NCBI GenBank assembly: GCA_028583605.1
Contig: CM053328.1
Location: 30,735,578-30,799,577 of the forward strand
Direction of reading: 5' to 3'
DNA length: 64,000 nucleotides
Origin: Dastarcus helophoroides
Lineage: Eukaryota; Arthropoda; Insecta; Coleoptera; Bothrideridae
Under the pieces are notes generated by a model. The model did not search any database and had not been told where the DNA came from. It saw only the letters and a program-made list of their open reading frames with translations. A program made the position numbers and the translations under genes. How positions within the stretch are numbered: position 1 is the first letter of the stretch; each line of letters starts with the position of its first letter. Positions 23,445 to 33,654 of the stretch are shown here, in pieces.

Positions 23445-24313
23445 TTAGTCGATCTGAAGCAGCGATAGATAATGGTTTGTCGCAAAAAAAGATGACACAA
23501 TGTTACTATCATCTGCGTAGCTGTATATAGGATTGGAAGTTGAAGCTAAGAGATCGTTTGTGTAACAGAAATAGAGTAGGAGGCAGAACAAACCCCTAAG
23601 GACCTTTGCGTTAATCGCAAATGTCTCGGATGAGATGCCATCGATGACGACCTGAAGAGATCTGTCAGCGAGAAAATTGAATATCAAATGACACAGTCCA
23701 GGAGGAAGACCATAAGATGTTAATTTGGCGAGAAGAAATCGGTGCCAGACTTTGTCGAAAGCCTTTGAGATATCCAATACCACAATCTTAGCCTCACCAT
23801 GTTTTTCCATGAGTGAGTTACAGATATGAGTAACATATGCCAGTAGATCGCCAGTGGAACGTTGTTGTCTAAAACTGTATTGCCTGTCAGAGTTGATTCT
23901 ATTTTCCTCCGGATATTTGAGAATCTCGATGTTGATAACCTTTTCCATCACTTTAAATATAACGGGTAACAAAGATATAGGGCGGTAGTTGTTAGCCAGA
24001 TTCCTTTTTCCCTTTTTAAGGACAGGCTGCACTCTAGCAGATTTCCAGATGTTAGGGAATAGACCTTGGTTGTAAAAGAGTGTGAACAATTTGCTTAGGA
24101 CAGGAGTCAACTCTGGGGCGCACTTCTTAAGAACAATAGCGGGATACCATCAAGGCCAGAAGCTTTCGAGGTGTCGAGCTCAAGGAGAATCTTCCTGATT
24201 GTGCGTTGTCTGAAAACAACGTCAGGCATCGAAGTGCCAACCTTAGGAAGAGTAGGAGGTTCTGCGTTTCGAGAATCAAGATTGGAATTTTCAGCAAACA
24301 TTAGGGTTAACAT
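23445..24313 (-). pseudogene. CR1-like reverse transcriptase pseudogene (copy B)
   Basis: Two frames hold most of an RT domain: KILLELDTSKASGLDGIP (RT N-terminus), SARVQPVLKKGKRNLANNYR, PISLLPVIFKVMEKVI, FRQQRSTGDLLAYVTHICNS, VVLDISKAFDKVWH (motif A), SYGLPPGLCHLIFNFLADRS, and SNPIYSYADDSN with the intact YADD box. Motif B, normally VPQGSVLSPTLF, has decayed to VLRGLFCLLLYF. The first frame stops at PQS (24107) and the second begins there, so a frameshift separates the two blocks. Confidence 0.85.
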
Positions 24314-24600
24314 GTCAGCCTTTTTCTTGAAAGTAGTAGCAATATTGTTATTTTCATCGAGTAAAGATGGAAAATTTGAAGATGTAAAATTCTTCCCAAT
24401 CGACTTTGCAAATCCCCAAAAGGACCTGGAAGCCTCTGGTGCATTTTACGATCGAAATCACCTTTTGGCTCGTCAATAACCTGTTTACAAGAATTTCGTG
24501 CATCTACAAATATGGTCCGAGTCTCGACTGAAGGATTATTTCGCCAACGACGATATGCACGATTTTTGCAGGAGACAGCCCGAGCACATTTTTTACTGAA

Positions 24601-24841
24601 TCAAGATTTACTGGAGGCAGACTTCTTTTGGGAGTAGGGAATTGAGCATTCCATACCAATCAGGATAGTTTCCGTGATGGATTCGGCGACTAAGGAAGGG
24701 TTGTCTGAGTTGAAACAGATTTCCTGCCATGCGAAAGATGCAAAGAAGTATCTTAATTCTTCCCAGTTTGCAGAGTTAAAGCGCCAAACCCTACGGGACT
24801 GCGTCTGGGAAGGAGGTGGTATATGAAGCGAGCGAGAGGCA
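24601..24841 (-). pseudogene. CR1-like endonuclease-RT linker remnant (copy B)
   Basis: A minus-strand frame reads SQTQSRRVWRFNSANWEELR, then FNSDNPSLVAESITETILIG and SIPYSQKK, followed across stops by a basic stretch including RAYRRWRNNPS. This basic W/R-rich region resembles the linker between the endonuclease and RT in CR1/jockey-like ORF2 proteins. It marks the 5' truncation point of copy B; the frame's first few residues upstream derive from the satellite. Confidence 0.6.
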
Positions 24842-26312
24842 ATTTGGTGGTCCATCGGTATTGGAGTTATTTTCTCATGAAATCTTCTCTAAAATTCGCC
24901 AATGTTCTTATGAACGATTCTGAGCTAAATAATTTGAAGTTGAATCTTTGGACATTTGGTAGTTCATCAGGTGATTTACCAGAAAACATTCTTTTCTTGG
25001 AGATAGGAAAATCATAGGCAAAATAATGTTATGTTAAAAAGTTGGGTATTTGATGGTGCATCTGGCAATGGTTTCCCCATGGAATCTCTAAAATTTGCAA
25101 ATGGTTAATAACTATCAAAAAAAAATTTAAACTTAAACGTTTAGCATTTAGCAGTTTATCACTACTTCAATTGTTCGGTAGCGAAAAAGTCTCTAAAATT
25201 CATAAATGTCGTCTTGGAGGCCCATAAGTAAAATAATATTATGTTAAAAAGTTGGGTATTTGGTACTTCATCAGTATTGCAGTTATTTTCCCATGAAATC
25301 TTCTCCAAAATTCGCAAATGTTCTTATGAAGATCATGGTCCAAATAATTTTGAACCTAAACGTTATACATTTAGTAGTTCATCAGTGTTTCAAATCCTTG
25401 GTCTCGAAAAATTGTCTAAAATGCACAAATGTGGTCTTCCCATGGAATCTCTAAAATCCGCAAATGGAGGATGCTAATCAAAATAATTTTGAGCTAAAGC
25501 GTTGAGTGTTTAGCATTTCATCAATATTTCAATTGTTTGGTCACAAAACATTTTCTAAAATTCACAAATATGCTTTTGGAGGGCCACAAGCAAAATAATA
25601 TTATGTTAATAAGTTGGGTATTTGGTGGTTCATCACTATTGCAACTATTTTCCCATGAAATCTTCTCTAAAATTCGCAAATCTTCTTATGGAGAATCCTG
25701 GTCAAAATAATTTCCAATTTAAATGACATGTATTTAGTAGTTCATCAGTATTTCAATTATTTGGTCATGAAAAATTCTCTAAAACTCAATAATGTGGTCT
25801 TGGAAGTCCACAGCCAAAATAATATTATGTTAAAAAGTTGTGTATTTAGTGGTTTATCAATATTGCAGTCATTTTCGTATGAAATCTTCTTTAAAATTCA
25901 CAAATGTTCTCATGGACGATCCTGATGAAAATAATTTGGGGTTGAAACTTTGGGCCTTTGGTAGTTTATCAGTTGCCAGAAAACATTCTCTTCTTGGCAA
26001 TAGGAGAATCATAGGCAAAATAATGTTATGCTAAAAGTTGGGTATTGGATGGTGCATCTGACAATGGCTTCCTCGTGGAATCTCTAAAATTTGCAAATGC
26101 ATTTAGCAGTTTATCAGTACTTCAATTGTTTGGTAGCGAAAAATTTTCTAAAATTCATAAATATGGTCTTGGAGGCCCACAGGTAAAAGAATATTATGTT
26201 AAAAAGTTGGGTATTTGGTGGTTCATCAGCAGTTATTTTCCCATGAAATCTTCTCTAAAATTCGCAAATGTTCTCATGGACGATCTTAATCAAAATAATT
26301 TGGAACTGAAAC

Positions 26313-26360
26313 TTTGTTGTGTTTTTTAATCTTTCTTGGTTTCAGTATTTCAATTTTTAA
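26313..26360 (+). repeat. Penelope-type hairpin repeat, fragment copy 6
   Basis: GTTGTGTTTTTTAATCTTTC followed by TTGGTTTCAGTATTTCAATTTTT, lacking the middle CAGGGGACAAG part. It forms the right border of the 110/220-bp satellite. Confidence 0.65.
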
Positions 26361-26930
26361 AACCTTTCTGGATAGTTTCCAGATTTATAAAATGTACGAT
26401 ATGTTACTGAATTGAATCCACAAAGTATGGAATCCTTAAAAAATTATGTATACATATTTATCAACAAACTTGTTTTTCGTTTTGTTTATTAATTTTCAAA
26501 TTAATAAACATAATATTTCCGACTAATAAGGGTCCACAAAGAAGAATTGTTTTTCGTCTATTATATCGGATGGTCAAGTGTATGCTATATCTTCAAATAT
26601 AAATAGAATAAATCGACCAGTGAGAATTTTTTTTGTATGTTACACGTACGACATTTCCCAGTGTTGGGAAAATTCGTATCGTTTCGCCGTGTATCGCGAA
26701 TTGGAGCAGCAGCTATCTCCCTCGCGGATCGTTGAAGTCTAAATGGTAACGGCAGGTCAAATTAAAAGGTTTATTTTATTTAATAAAATTATCAGCTAAA
26801 ACTGTCGTAACTATCGATATTTTTGTAAAAATCTATCTATATTATCGATCATAGAAACTATCGATGTATAATGAACTCTACATAGTGCAAGTCTGTCCTG
26901 TATACCTGTTCATTTGGACGTATGCTTTAG
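26361..26930. other. Unassigned sequence
   Basis: No recognised features. A few clustered ATCGAT sites lie at about 26812-26867. Confidence 0.45.
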
Positions 26931-27125
26931 TAGCTAGTGTAGGTTTACTAATTGCACCCAATACAGTAATTTGGCCATCCTTCGACATACAATACAACAC
27001 AGTCAGCTAAGACGTTGCGATCGAACGCAGTTAATACATTTAATTAAGCACGATCTCATAAACCATGTTTGTCATTGTGAGTGCATATGAGATATTTTGT
27101 GGTGTTAAAATTATGACAGTTTTTA
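26931..27125. repeat. Dispersed repeat R, copy 2
   Basis: The second copy of the repeat at 20625-20830, diverged and with a small extra block (ACGCAGTTAATACATTTAAT) in its middle. Confidence 0.55.
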
Positions 27126-27897
27126 GTTTCACCTATTCCCCAAAAACGTTAAGATATCTCATTACATATCCTCCAAAAACGTTAGGATACCGTACAAAAT
27201 TTTATAAGGATAATACTGATACAATTTGGTAAAAGACAACCTGCGCATATACTAGGGAATTATGAGAATTTTACACGTGGTTGTACTTACGTGATTTGCC
27301 TACAGAAACGTTGGCTCTTAAAAAATATTTTTAGTGACGAAACCACCTAGACGAAATCGATAAGGAAACATAAAAGAACGGAAACAGTAAGTTTGATCGT
27401 TAACATTTTATTTTATGCAGCCGTAAAGAGCTATATTAAACTCTGTCAGTCTGGAACGTTAAGAAGTTTTTGGTGTAGTTAAATTCAATTGCGAACGCTT
27501 TCTGGTGTCGCCATTAAAAACCTAAATGCTCATCTTTGCTTAATGAGTGTGCTTTCTTGGTACATCATTATCGTTGCACTTTGTAGAGAATGCTGCTTTT
27601 TAATGCATGCTACAGATACTACTTTTACTGCAAGTAGACAGCTAAAGTGAAATGTATATTTCATTCCCTCCTCGCGAAAATGGATCTTCAATGTGGCGCC
27701 TCGACCATCCTTTGGTATTGTTCTAGGCCCTAGATTCTAGACTCTAGATTCACTAGGGTAAAAATTCACGAGTATTCCTGTATGCAACATTTAAATGTTT
27801 GGCTAGTACCTTAGGGAATTCCGTCCTTGGATTGTTTCCTATAAAAACCAAATCAAATAATTCATCTGATCAAGCATTGAACATCGATTTTGAGCAT
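27126..27897. other. Unassigned sequence
   Basis: At about 27722-27760 there is a dense CTAG/TCTAGA palindrome cluster resembling the CTAG-rich insertion in CR1 copies A and C. Otherwise nothing is recognisable. Confidence 0.4.
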
Positions 27898-28990
27898 GGA
27901 CACATAGAATATTGTTCTCATGTTTGGAGTTCACACTGTAGCTCTTTTGGATTCAGTTCAAAGAAGAGCGATTCGCCTAATTGATGACGAGAGTTTGACC
28001 GATTCTCTCCTAACACTAGAGCTCAGGAGGATGGTTGGGGACTTATCTCTTTTCTAGAAGTACTTCCATGGGAGATGCTCGCAGGAACTAATAGGATTGA
28101 TCTCCCCAAGGGCAAGATTTTTGAAGCGTATAAGACAGCCGGAGACAGCAAATTCCTATGCGGTCCAGCTTGACACAGTGAGGATTTCTGCGGAGACCCT
28201 CTTTTTTTCTATAGAACTTCCAAGCTATGGAACTCGGCCACGGTTTTCTCTAAGAAAACATCAAGGGATAATGCATCAAACATACTAATGGACGGTAAAA
28301 TCCTCCCGATGAAATATAATCAGTCTATCCTAGGAGTGAATGCGAGCACTAATTTCTCTTGGGACGATCATGTGCGCGCCATTGCCAAGTCCGCCTCTCA
28401 GGAGCTAGGCTTTCTTTTCAGAGCTAAAATGTACTTCACATATCATCAGCTACTCACACTATACAAAACTCAAGTTAGGCCAACACTTGAATACTGTTCT
28501 CATGTTTGGAGTTCAGCCCCAAAGCACACTTCAGCTCTTTTAGATTCAATTTAGAGAAGAGCGATTTGCCTAATTGATGACGAGAGTTTGACCGATTCTC
28601 TCGAAACTAGACTCTAGTGTCTAGTGACTAGAGCACAGGCGGATGGTTGATGACTTATCTCTTTTCTACAAGTACTTTCATGGGAGATGCTCGCAGGAAC
28701 TAATAGAATTGATCCCCCCAAGGGCAAGATTCTTGAGAAAACAAGACAGTCAGAGACAGCAAATTCCTGTGCGGTCCAGCTTGACACAGCTAGGACTTCT
28801 GTCTACAGAGACTTTTTTCTATAAAACTTCCAAGCTATGGAACTCGTTACCGAAAGAAATTTTCCCCAAAAATTACAATTTATCCTTGTTTAAGGCGGTT
28901 CATCGCCATCTATCCTTGTTTCCTCGTCCTACTCGCGGTGCTCTGAAGGCATAATGGGGTTGCCCTTTGCGAGTGGATTGAACTTTAAAA
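27898..28990 (+). mobile_element. CR1-like retrotransposon, tandem double fragment copy C
   Basis: Two partial 3' ends of the family lie in tandem on the plus strand. Unit 1 (27898 to about 28236) runs from the YCSHVWSS block to TKLW-type sequence and stops abruptly. Unit 2 (about 28237-28990) restarts upstream, at FSLRKHQG..., and includes MDGKILPM, ILGVNASTNFSWDDHVRAIA, YCSHVWSSAPKHTSALLDSI, GRCSQELIELIPP, LWNSLPKEIFPKNYNLSLF and the 3' UTR with a terminal A run. Stops and shifts break the frame in both. Array 3 begins about 230 bp after the 3' end. Confidence 0.85.
28288..28954 (+). pseudogene. CR1-like ORF2 C-terminus pseudogene (copy C, unit 2)
   Basis: Two frames, 28288-28554 and 28643-28954, give the best-preserved C-terminal part of the family in this window. 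The first ends at a stop in place of Q (ALLDSI-stop-RRAI). Between them lies the CTAG-rich insertion also seen in copy A. The second frame carries the GRCSQEL block and the TSKLWNSLPKEIFPKNYN block that ends the protein. Confidence 0.8.
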
Positions 28991-29214
28991 AAAAATGAGA
29001 ATTTCTATGCAAATGGAGATTTGTTGGCATTTGAATAGGATATACTAAACTGACGAGATCTAATAAGATGGAAACTGGTCTTTGGCTTCCAAACTTCATC
29101 TAATAAATCTTCAAACCTATGATTGGTTTGTGCATTAGAATCAGAATTCATGTTTTACTTCTCAGATGGTTAATTATTTTCAAACACCTTTTACTTACGT
29201 TTATTCTTTAGAAT

Positions 29215-31800
29215 TTTCGTCTTTTCGTCGAAATTTTCAAAGAAATTTTAAAAAGTCAAAAATTCAAAATTCGTTTTAAAAAATATAGAAATATTTATAA
29301 AAAGCGAAAGTTTTTAAAAAAGCCAAGATTCTCAAAGAAGTCGAAATTTTGAAGGTTTCAAATTTTTGGATAATTAAATATTTTTTAAAGTTGATAAAAT
29401 TCTCAAAAGGAAACATTTTGCAAAAATGTCTATTTTTGACAAAATTCGAAATTTTTGAAGTCCTGATTTTCAAAAAAATGACATTTTCCTACATTTTCAA
29501 AAAAATAAAATTTTTGAAGTCGTAGTAGTTTTCAAAATACAAATCAAAGGTTTGAAAAAAAATGAAGTCAAAAAAAATTCGAAATGAAAAATACCAGACC
29601 TTTGAAAAAATGATAATATTTAACAAATACAATTGAAGAAACGGCGAAAGTATTTTAAGAAATCGAATTTTTCTAAAAAGCCGACTCCAAAAAGGTTGAA
29701 ATTTTGAAGAAATTCTAGATTAAAAAAGAAACCTAACAAAAAGTTAAAACTGGAAGAAATTGAAAAAATATCGCTATTTAAAAAACTCGAAATTTTCAAC
29801 AACAAAAATCCAAATATTTAATGTCCTACTAATAATTTTCAAACAAACTGACATTTTCCTACAAGATTTCCAAAAGTCGAAATTTTGAAAAAAAAGATAT
29901 TTGAATTTATATTAATAATCAAAAAACCAATGGAAGTTTTGAAAAAGCCTACATTAATAAGAATCGTAATGAAAAATACCCAGATCTTTGAAAAAAAAAG
30001 TTGAGATTTTAAAAATTGAAATGGTGGCGACAATTAAAAAAAATTAATAGAAATTTTTTGAGTTATACTGATGTGAAATTCTGAAAATGCCCGTTTTCTC
30101 AAAAAGCTATCAAATTTTGAAAAAAAATTGAAATTTTGGAAAACGTCCAAATTTACAAAGAAATTGTAGAAAAGCCGAAAATTTAAAATTCATTTTGAAA
30201 AGAAAGTCCAAGTGTTGAAAAATATAAAAATATTTATGGAAAGCTAAAATTAAAAAAAAACCAAGATTCTTAAAAATATCGGAATTGAGTTTGAAATTTT
30301 TGAGTAATTATAACTTTTTAAAAATTTATAAAATTTTTCAGAAAGATCAATTTAGAAAAAATGTCGATTTTTGAAAAACTCGATTTTTTTTTAAAAAGTC
30401 GAAATTTTTGAAGTCTAACTGATTTACAAAAAACATTGACATTTTCCTACAAAATTTCAAAAAAAATAAGCCGTACTAGTTTTCAAAAAACAAATTGAAG
30501 TTTTGAAAAAAAGTTAAGTTTAAACAAAATCGAAATAAAAAATACCAAATCTTTGAAAAAATGTCGAGATTTAAAAAATAGAATTGAAGAAACGGCGAAA
30601 GTATTTTAAGAAATCGACATTTTCTAAAAAGTCGACTCCCAAAAAAGTCGAAATTTTGGATTAAAGAAAAGAAACCTAACAAAAAGTTAAAATTGGAAGT
30701 ACTTTGAACAAATGTCGATATTTAAAAAACTCTAAATTTTCAACCAAAAAAATCCAAATATTTGAAATCCTACTAATAATTTTAAAAAAATTGTATTTTA
30801 AGAAATCGAATTTTTCTAAAAAGTCGACTCCAAAAAAGTCGAAATTTTGAAGAAATTCTAGATTAAAAAAAGAAACCTAACAAAAAGTTAAAATTGGAAG
30901 AAATTGAAAAAATGCCGATATTTAAAAAACTCGAAATTTTCACAAAAAAATCCAAATATTTGAAGTCCTACTAATAATTTTTAATGAAACTGACATTTTT
31001 CCTACAAGATTTGCAAAAGTCTAAATTTTGGAAAAAAAAAACGAGATTTTTGAATTCACACTAATCATCAAAAGTCAAATTGAAGTTTTGAAAAAAAGGA
31101 CCTAGATTAATAAGTATCGAAATGTAAAGATGAAATTTAAAAAATAAAATAAAAGAAAAAATTGAAATAGTCACGAAAATTTTTAAAATATCTATTTTTT
31201 TTTAGAAAGTCTGGCTTTTGAATAAATGCCGAGAATAAAAAAACTAAATGTTTAAAAAAGTCGAATTTTTAAAGAAAGTCGAAATAAAAAAAATCATAAA
31301 ACTTCACAAAAATTCGAAATTCTAAAAATTATTTCAAATTAAAAAATTGTCGAAATTATAAATGATAAAAAAATTTTAAGATAAGGAAATTTTGAAGTCA
31401 AAATTTCCAAAAAAGGTCAAGATCTTCTAAAAGGATTTAAAAATTTTAATATGTAAAATAGATAAATTTGAGAACAAAATTGAAACATCTAAAAAGTAAA
31501 AATTTTAATAAAGATTGAAATTTCGAAAGAAGACGAAAATTTGAAAATCTGAAATTACAAAGTCGAGCTTTCAAAAAAAACTCACGCATTCTTAAAAAAA
31601 AAGAGGATATTTCGAAGAAATATCGAAATTATCAAAATAGTCAATTCGAATTTTTAGAAAAAATCTGAACATTAAAAAAACATCTTTTCAAAAAATTCGG
31701 GATTTGGAAAGGAGCCTGAATTTTGAAATACAATTGAAATTTGGAAGAATTCTAAGCTATCAAAAAATTCGGCGTTTTTTCTGTTAAATTAAAAGTAAAA
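29215..31800. repeat. Degenerate A/T-tract array 3 (inverted polarity)
   Basis: The same repeat as arrays 1, 2, 4 and 6 but A-rich on the plus strand, so it lies in the opposite orientation. The ~1-kb landmark of array 2 is present as its reverse complement: GAAACGGCGAAAGTATTTTA at about 29638 and again at about 30593, followed each time by AAGAAATCGA and GTCGACTCC/GCCGACTCC. A partial third copy lies at about 30795. The array ends next to the foldback at 31823. Confidence 0.85.
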
Positions 31801-31822
31801 AAAAAGATTGGATGGATTTATT

Positions 31823-32056
31823 TTTTTGGTGGAACGGACTGGTCCTTGGTTATCTACAAAAATTGAAATACAAATCTTGTCCCCTGAAACCAAGAAAGAT
31901 TAAAAAACACAACAAAGGTTTCTCTAACGCGTTTCGACAGCCAAGCTAGTCATTGTCTCTGAAGATGATAGCTTGGCTGTCGAAACGCCTTAGAGCAACC
32001 TTTGTTGTGTTTTTTAATCTTTCTTGGTTTCAGGAGGCAAAATTTGTATTTCAAGA
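31823..32056. repeat. Penelope-type hairpin repeat, foldback copy 7
   Basis: A minus copy (about 31823-31955) joined to a plus copy (about 31955-32056), both including the hairpin box. The plus-strand stem GATAGC-TTG-GCTGTC pairs fully when one U-G wobble is allowed. It borders the right end of array 3. Confidence 0.85.
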
Positions 32057-32261
32057 TTATTTCTTACTTTGGATTTTTTCGTTTTTTGGATTTGCATCGT
32101 TTTCTGAACTATAGACAAATCAGGGAAAGGTCCAAAGAAGTAGACTTTTATTATAAAGTGTTGTGGGTTCTTACTAAAGCAATTTATTGCTTTAAATTCA
32201 TAATTCCTTATTTTGTTTATATAAATAATATTTTTTTAAATGCATATGTATCAAATTTGAA

Positions 32262-32388
32262 GTTACATGTATTTTTTTCCTTTCAGGTAAGTTAAACGAA
32301 AGCCATCAAAGTGCAGAAGCATTGCAAGGGAAAATTTAAATAGTATAAAAAAGACATTATAGTTAAACCACTCAAGTATTGGTAAGCT
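32262..32388 (+). other. Candidate recursive splice site with downstream donor
   Basis: GTATTTTTTTCCTTTCAG ends at 32286 and GTAAGT follows directly, an exact acceptor-donor juxtaposition as in insect ratchet points. A second donor-like TTG|GTAAGC occurs at 32381/32382, giving a 95-nt potential RS-exon (32287-32381). All three phases of that interval contain stops, which fits a non-coding ratchet rather than a coding exon. Together with the site at 421/422 on the same strand it suggests a long plus-strand intron. No transcript evidence is available here. Confidence 0.4.
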
Positions 32389-32519
32389 ATATTTTTATTA
32401 TTATTAAATTTTGTCTTATTTTTCCTGACATCTGTTGAAAATAGGTAAGATTGTAAGAGAATTTTTTGAAAAGTTAATTAAAAGTTCTGGAAGGAAGCAA
32501 TCGAACATGCTACAGTTGA

Positions 32520-32925
32520 AAATACTTTTTCTTCCTCTTCCTCCTCTTTCTTCTTTTTCTCCTCTTTCTCTTCCCCTTCTTCCTTTTCTTCTTCTTCTTC
32601 TTCCTCTTCTTGTTCTTCCTCTTCTACCTCTTCCTTCTCTTCCTCTTCTACTTCCTCTTCTTTTTCCTCCTCTTTCTGCTCTTTCTCCTTTTTCTCGTCT
32701 TTCTCCACTTCCCCTTCTTCCTTTTCTTCCTCTTCTTCCTCTTCCTCTTCTTCTTCCTCTTCCTCTTCTTCTTCCTCTTCTTCTTCTTTTTCTTCCTCTT
32801 CTTCTTCCCCTTCTTCTTCTTTTTCTTCCTCTTCTTCTTCCCCTTCTTTCTCTTCCTCTTCTTCCCCTTCCTCCTCCTTCTCCTCTTCTTCTTCTTCTTT
32901 TTGTTCTGCTTCTCGTTCATTCTCT
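32520..32925. repeat. CT-rich microsatellite (GAA/GAG on the minus strand)
   Basis: A nearly pure pyrimidine tract of TTC/CTC triplets on the plus strand. Frames in it (poly-L/P/F or poly-K/E/R) are artefacts of the repeat. It lies at the 3' side of the minus-strand non-LTR remnant. Confidence 0.9.
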
Positions 32926-33420
32926 GAGGTAGGTATTTCAACCTGTTCTGGTCTTCAAGTCTCTTGTTGTTCTGATGTCTAGCATTTTTTCCATCTTTTC
33001 ATGGGTCTTCCTTGTGTTCTTTTTCCAGTTGGTTTCAGTATCTTCGCTTGTTTGACCAATCTATTTTCATCTATTCATTCGATGTGCTCGTTTCAGTATT
33101 TTCTTTTGTCTCTTGTGAATGTATAATGTCCCGTATGTCACTCAATCTCTGTATCTCTTCATTTCTACACATATCTCTCAGTGTCTTCCCATGTATCGTT
33201 TTTAGTGTTTTCATTTCCGTGGTTCTCATTATTTGCGTTGTTCTTTTTGTATCTGGTCTTGCTTCCACTTTCATTATGGGACGTACTGTGGTTTTGTATA
33301 TTCGGATCTTACTTTCTGCTGTCATGTACTTATTGAGAAAGACAATATCCCTCAGGCACCCCGAGATCCTTGCAGTCTTATATGTTTGGGTTTGAACATC
33401 TTTGGTCAGCCCTCTGTCAT
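32520..33420 (-). mobile_element. Non-LTR retrotransposon 3' end with GAA/GAG tail (copy 1)
   Basis: Minus-strand coding remnant (about 33325-32950) with SKIRIYKTTVRPIMKVEARP, then TTQIMRTTEMKTLKTIHGKT, RDMCRNEEIQ, and further down TQGRPMKRWKK. This is the C-terminal pattern (YKT.VRPIM..., EM..LR.I.GKT, R...I, GRP.KRW) of insect endonuclease-RT non-LTR proteins, probably RTE-like. The coding end is followed on the minus strand by about 400 bp of (GAA/GAG)n (32520-32925), which looks like an expanded 3' tail. The 5' part of the element is absent. Confidence 0.7.
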
Positions 33421-33654
33421 TGGTGATTTCCGAGCTGAGGCAGTCAAAAGTGCATTACCATGAGTATACTTGCAACCGATAACCATAGGTTTTGGCCTTC
33501 CTTGGCCACGTCTATAGGTTAGGGTCTCTGTAAATATTTCCAACTTATATAGACATTAGTCAGTCACATATGTAAATACTCGAAAGATCTAAATCCTGTC
33601 GTGTAACTGAGTTTCTTCTTATCTTACGAATACCATTTTTCTACTTTGAAATGA

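Larger units (their letters stand above)
22520..24841 (-). mobile_element. CR1-like non-LTR retrotransposon, longest copy B
   Basis: About 2.3 kb on the minus strand, from the linker upstream of RT to the 3' tail with an A run (T run at 22520-22531). The endonuclease is missing. The satellite breaks off at GTTAAAAAGTTGTG (ends near 22519) and resumes at ATTTGGTGGTCCATCGG (about 24842), which is the continuation of the same unit, so the insertion point is clear and no long target duplication is visible. Frameshifts, a damaged motif B and an internal 139-bp duplication show it is dead. Confidence 0.9.
21606..26312. repeat. ~110/220-bp satellite array (interrupted)
   Basis: Units contain TTCATCAGTATT.CA, TTATTTTCCCATGAAATCTT, CTCTAAAATTCGCAAATG, CAAAATAAT and TATGTTAAAAAGTTGGGTAT. 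Two alternating half-units of about 110 bp differ mainly at ATTTTCCCATGAAATC versus TGTTTGGTCACGAAAAATTC, giving a dimer of about 220 bp. The GTTAAAAAGTTG box starts at about 21688, 21910, 22275, 22506, 25034, 25242, 25606, 25826, 26026 and 26198. Spacings of about 200-223 bp are dimers, about 364 bp a unit with an extra block, and about 172 bp a deletion. CR1 copy B splits the array. Short open frames recur because the units repeat, and they are not genes. Confidence 0.85.

Noticed and set aside
21606..26312. CRISPR-like array
   Set aside because: Repeats are ~110/220 bp, diverged and without unique spacers; the genome is eukaryotic. It is a satellite.
32420..32450. AAAATAG|GTAAGA as a ratchet site
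   Set aside because: No pyrimidine tract directly before the AG.
32900..32935. CTCTGAG|GTAGGT after a long CT tract as a third ratchet site
   Set aside because: The tract is a microsatellite in a retrotransposon tail, and GAG is a poor acceptor.
32435..32941. Poly-leucine/proline and poly-lysine/glutamate frames
   Set aside because: Same cause: CT/GA microsatellite.
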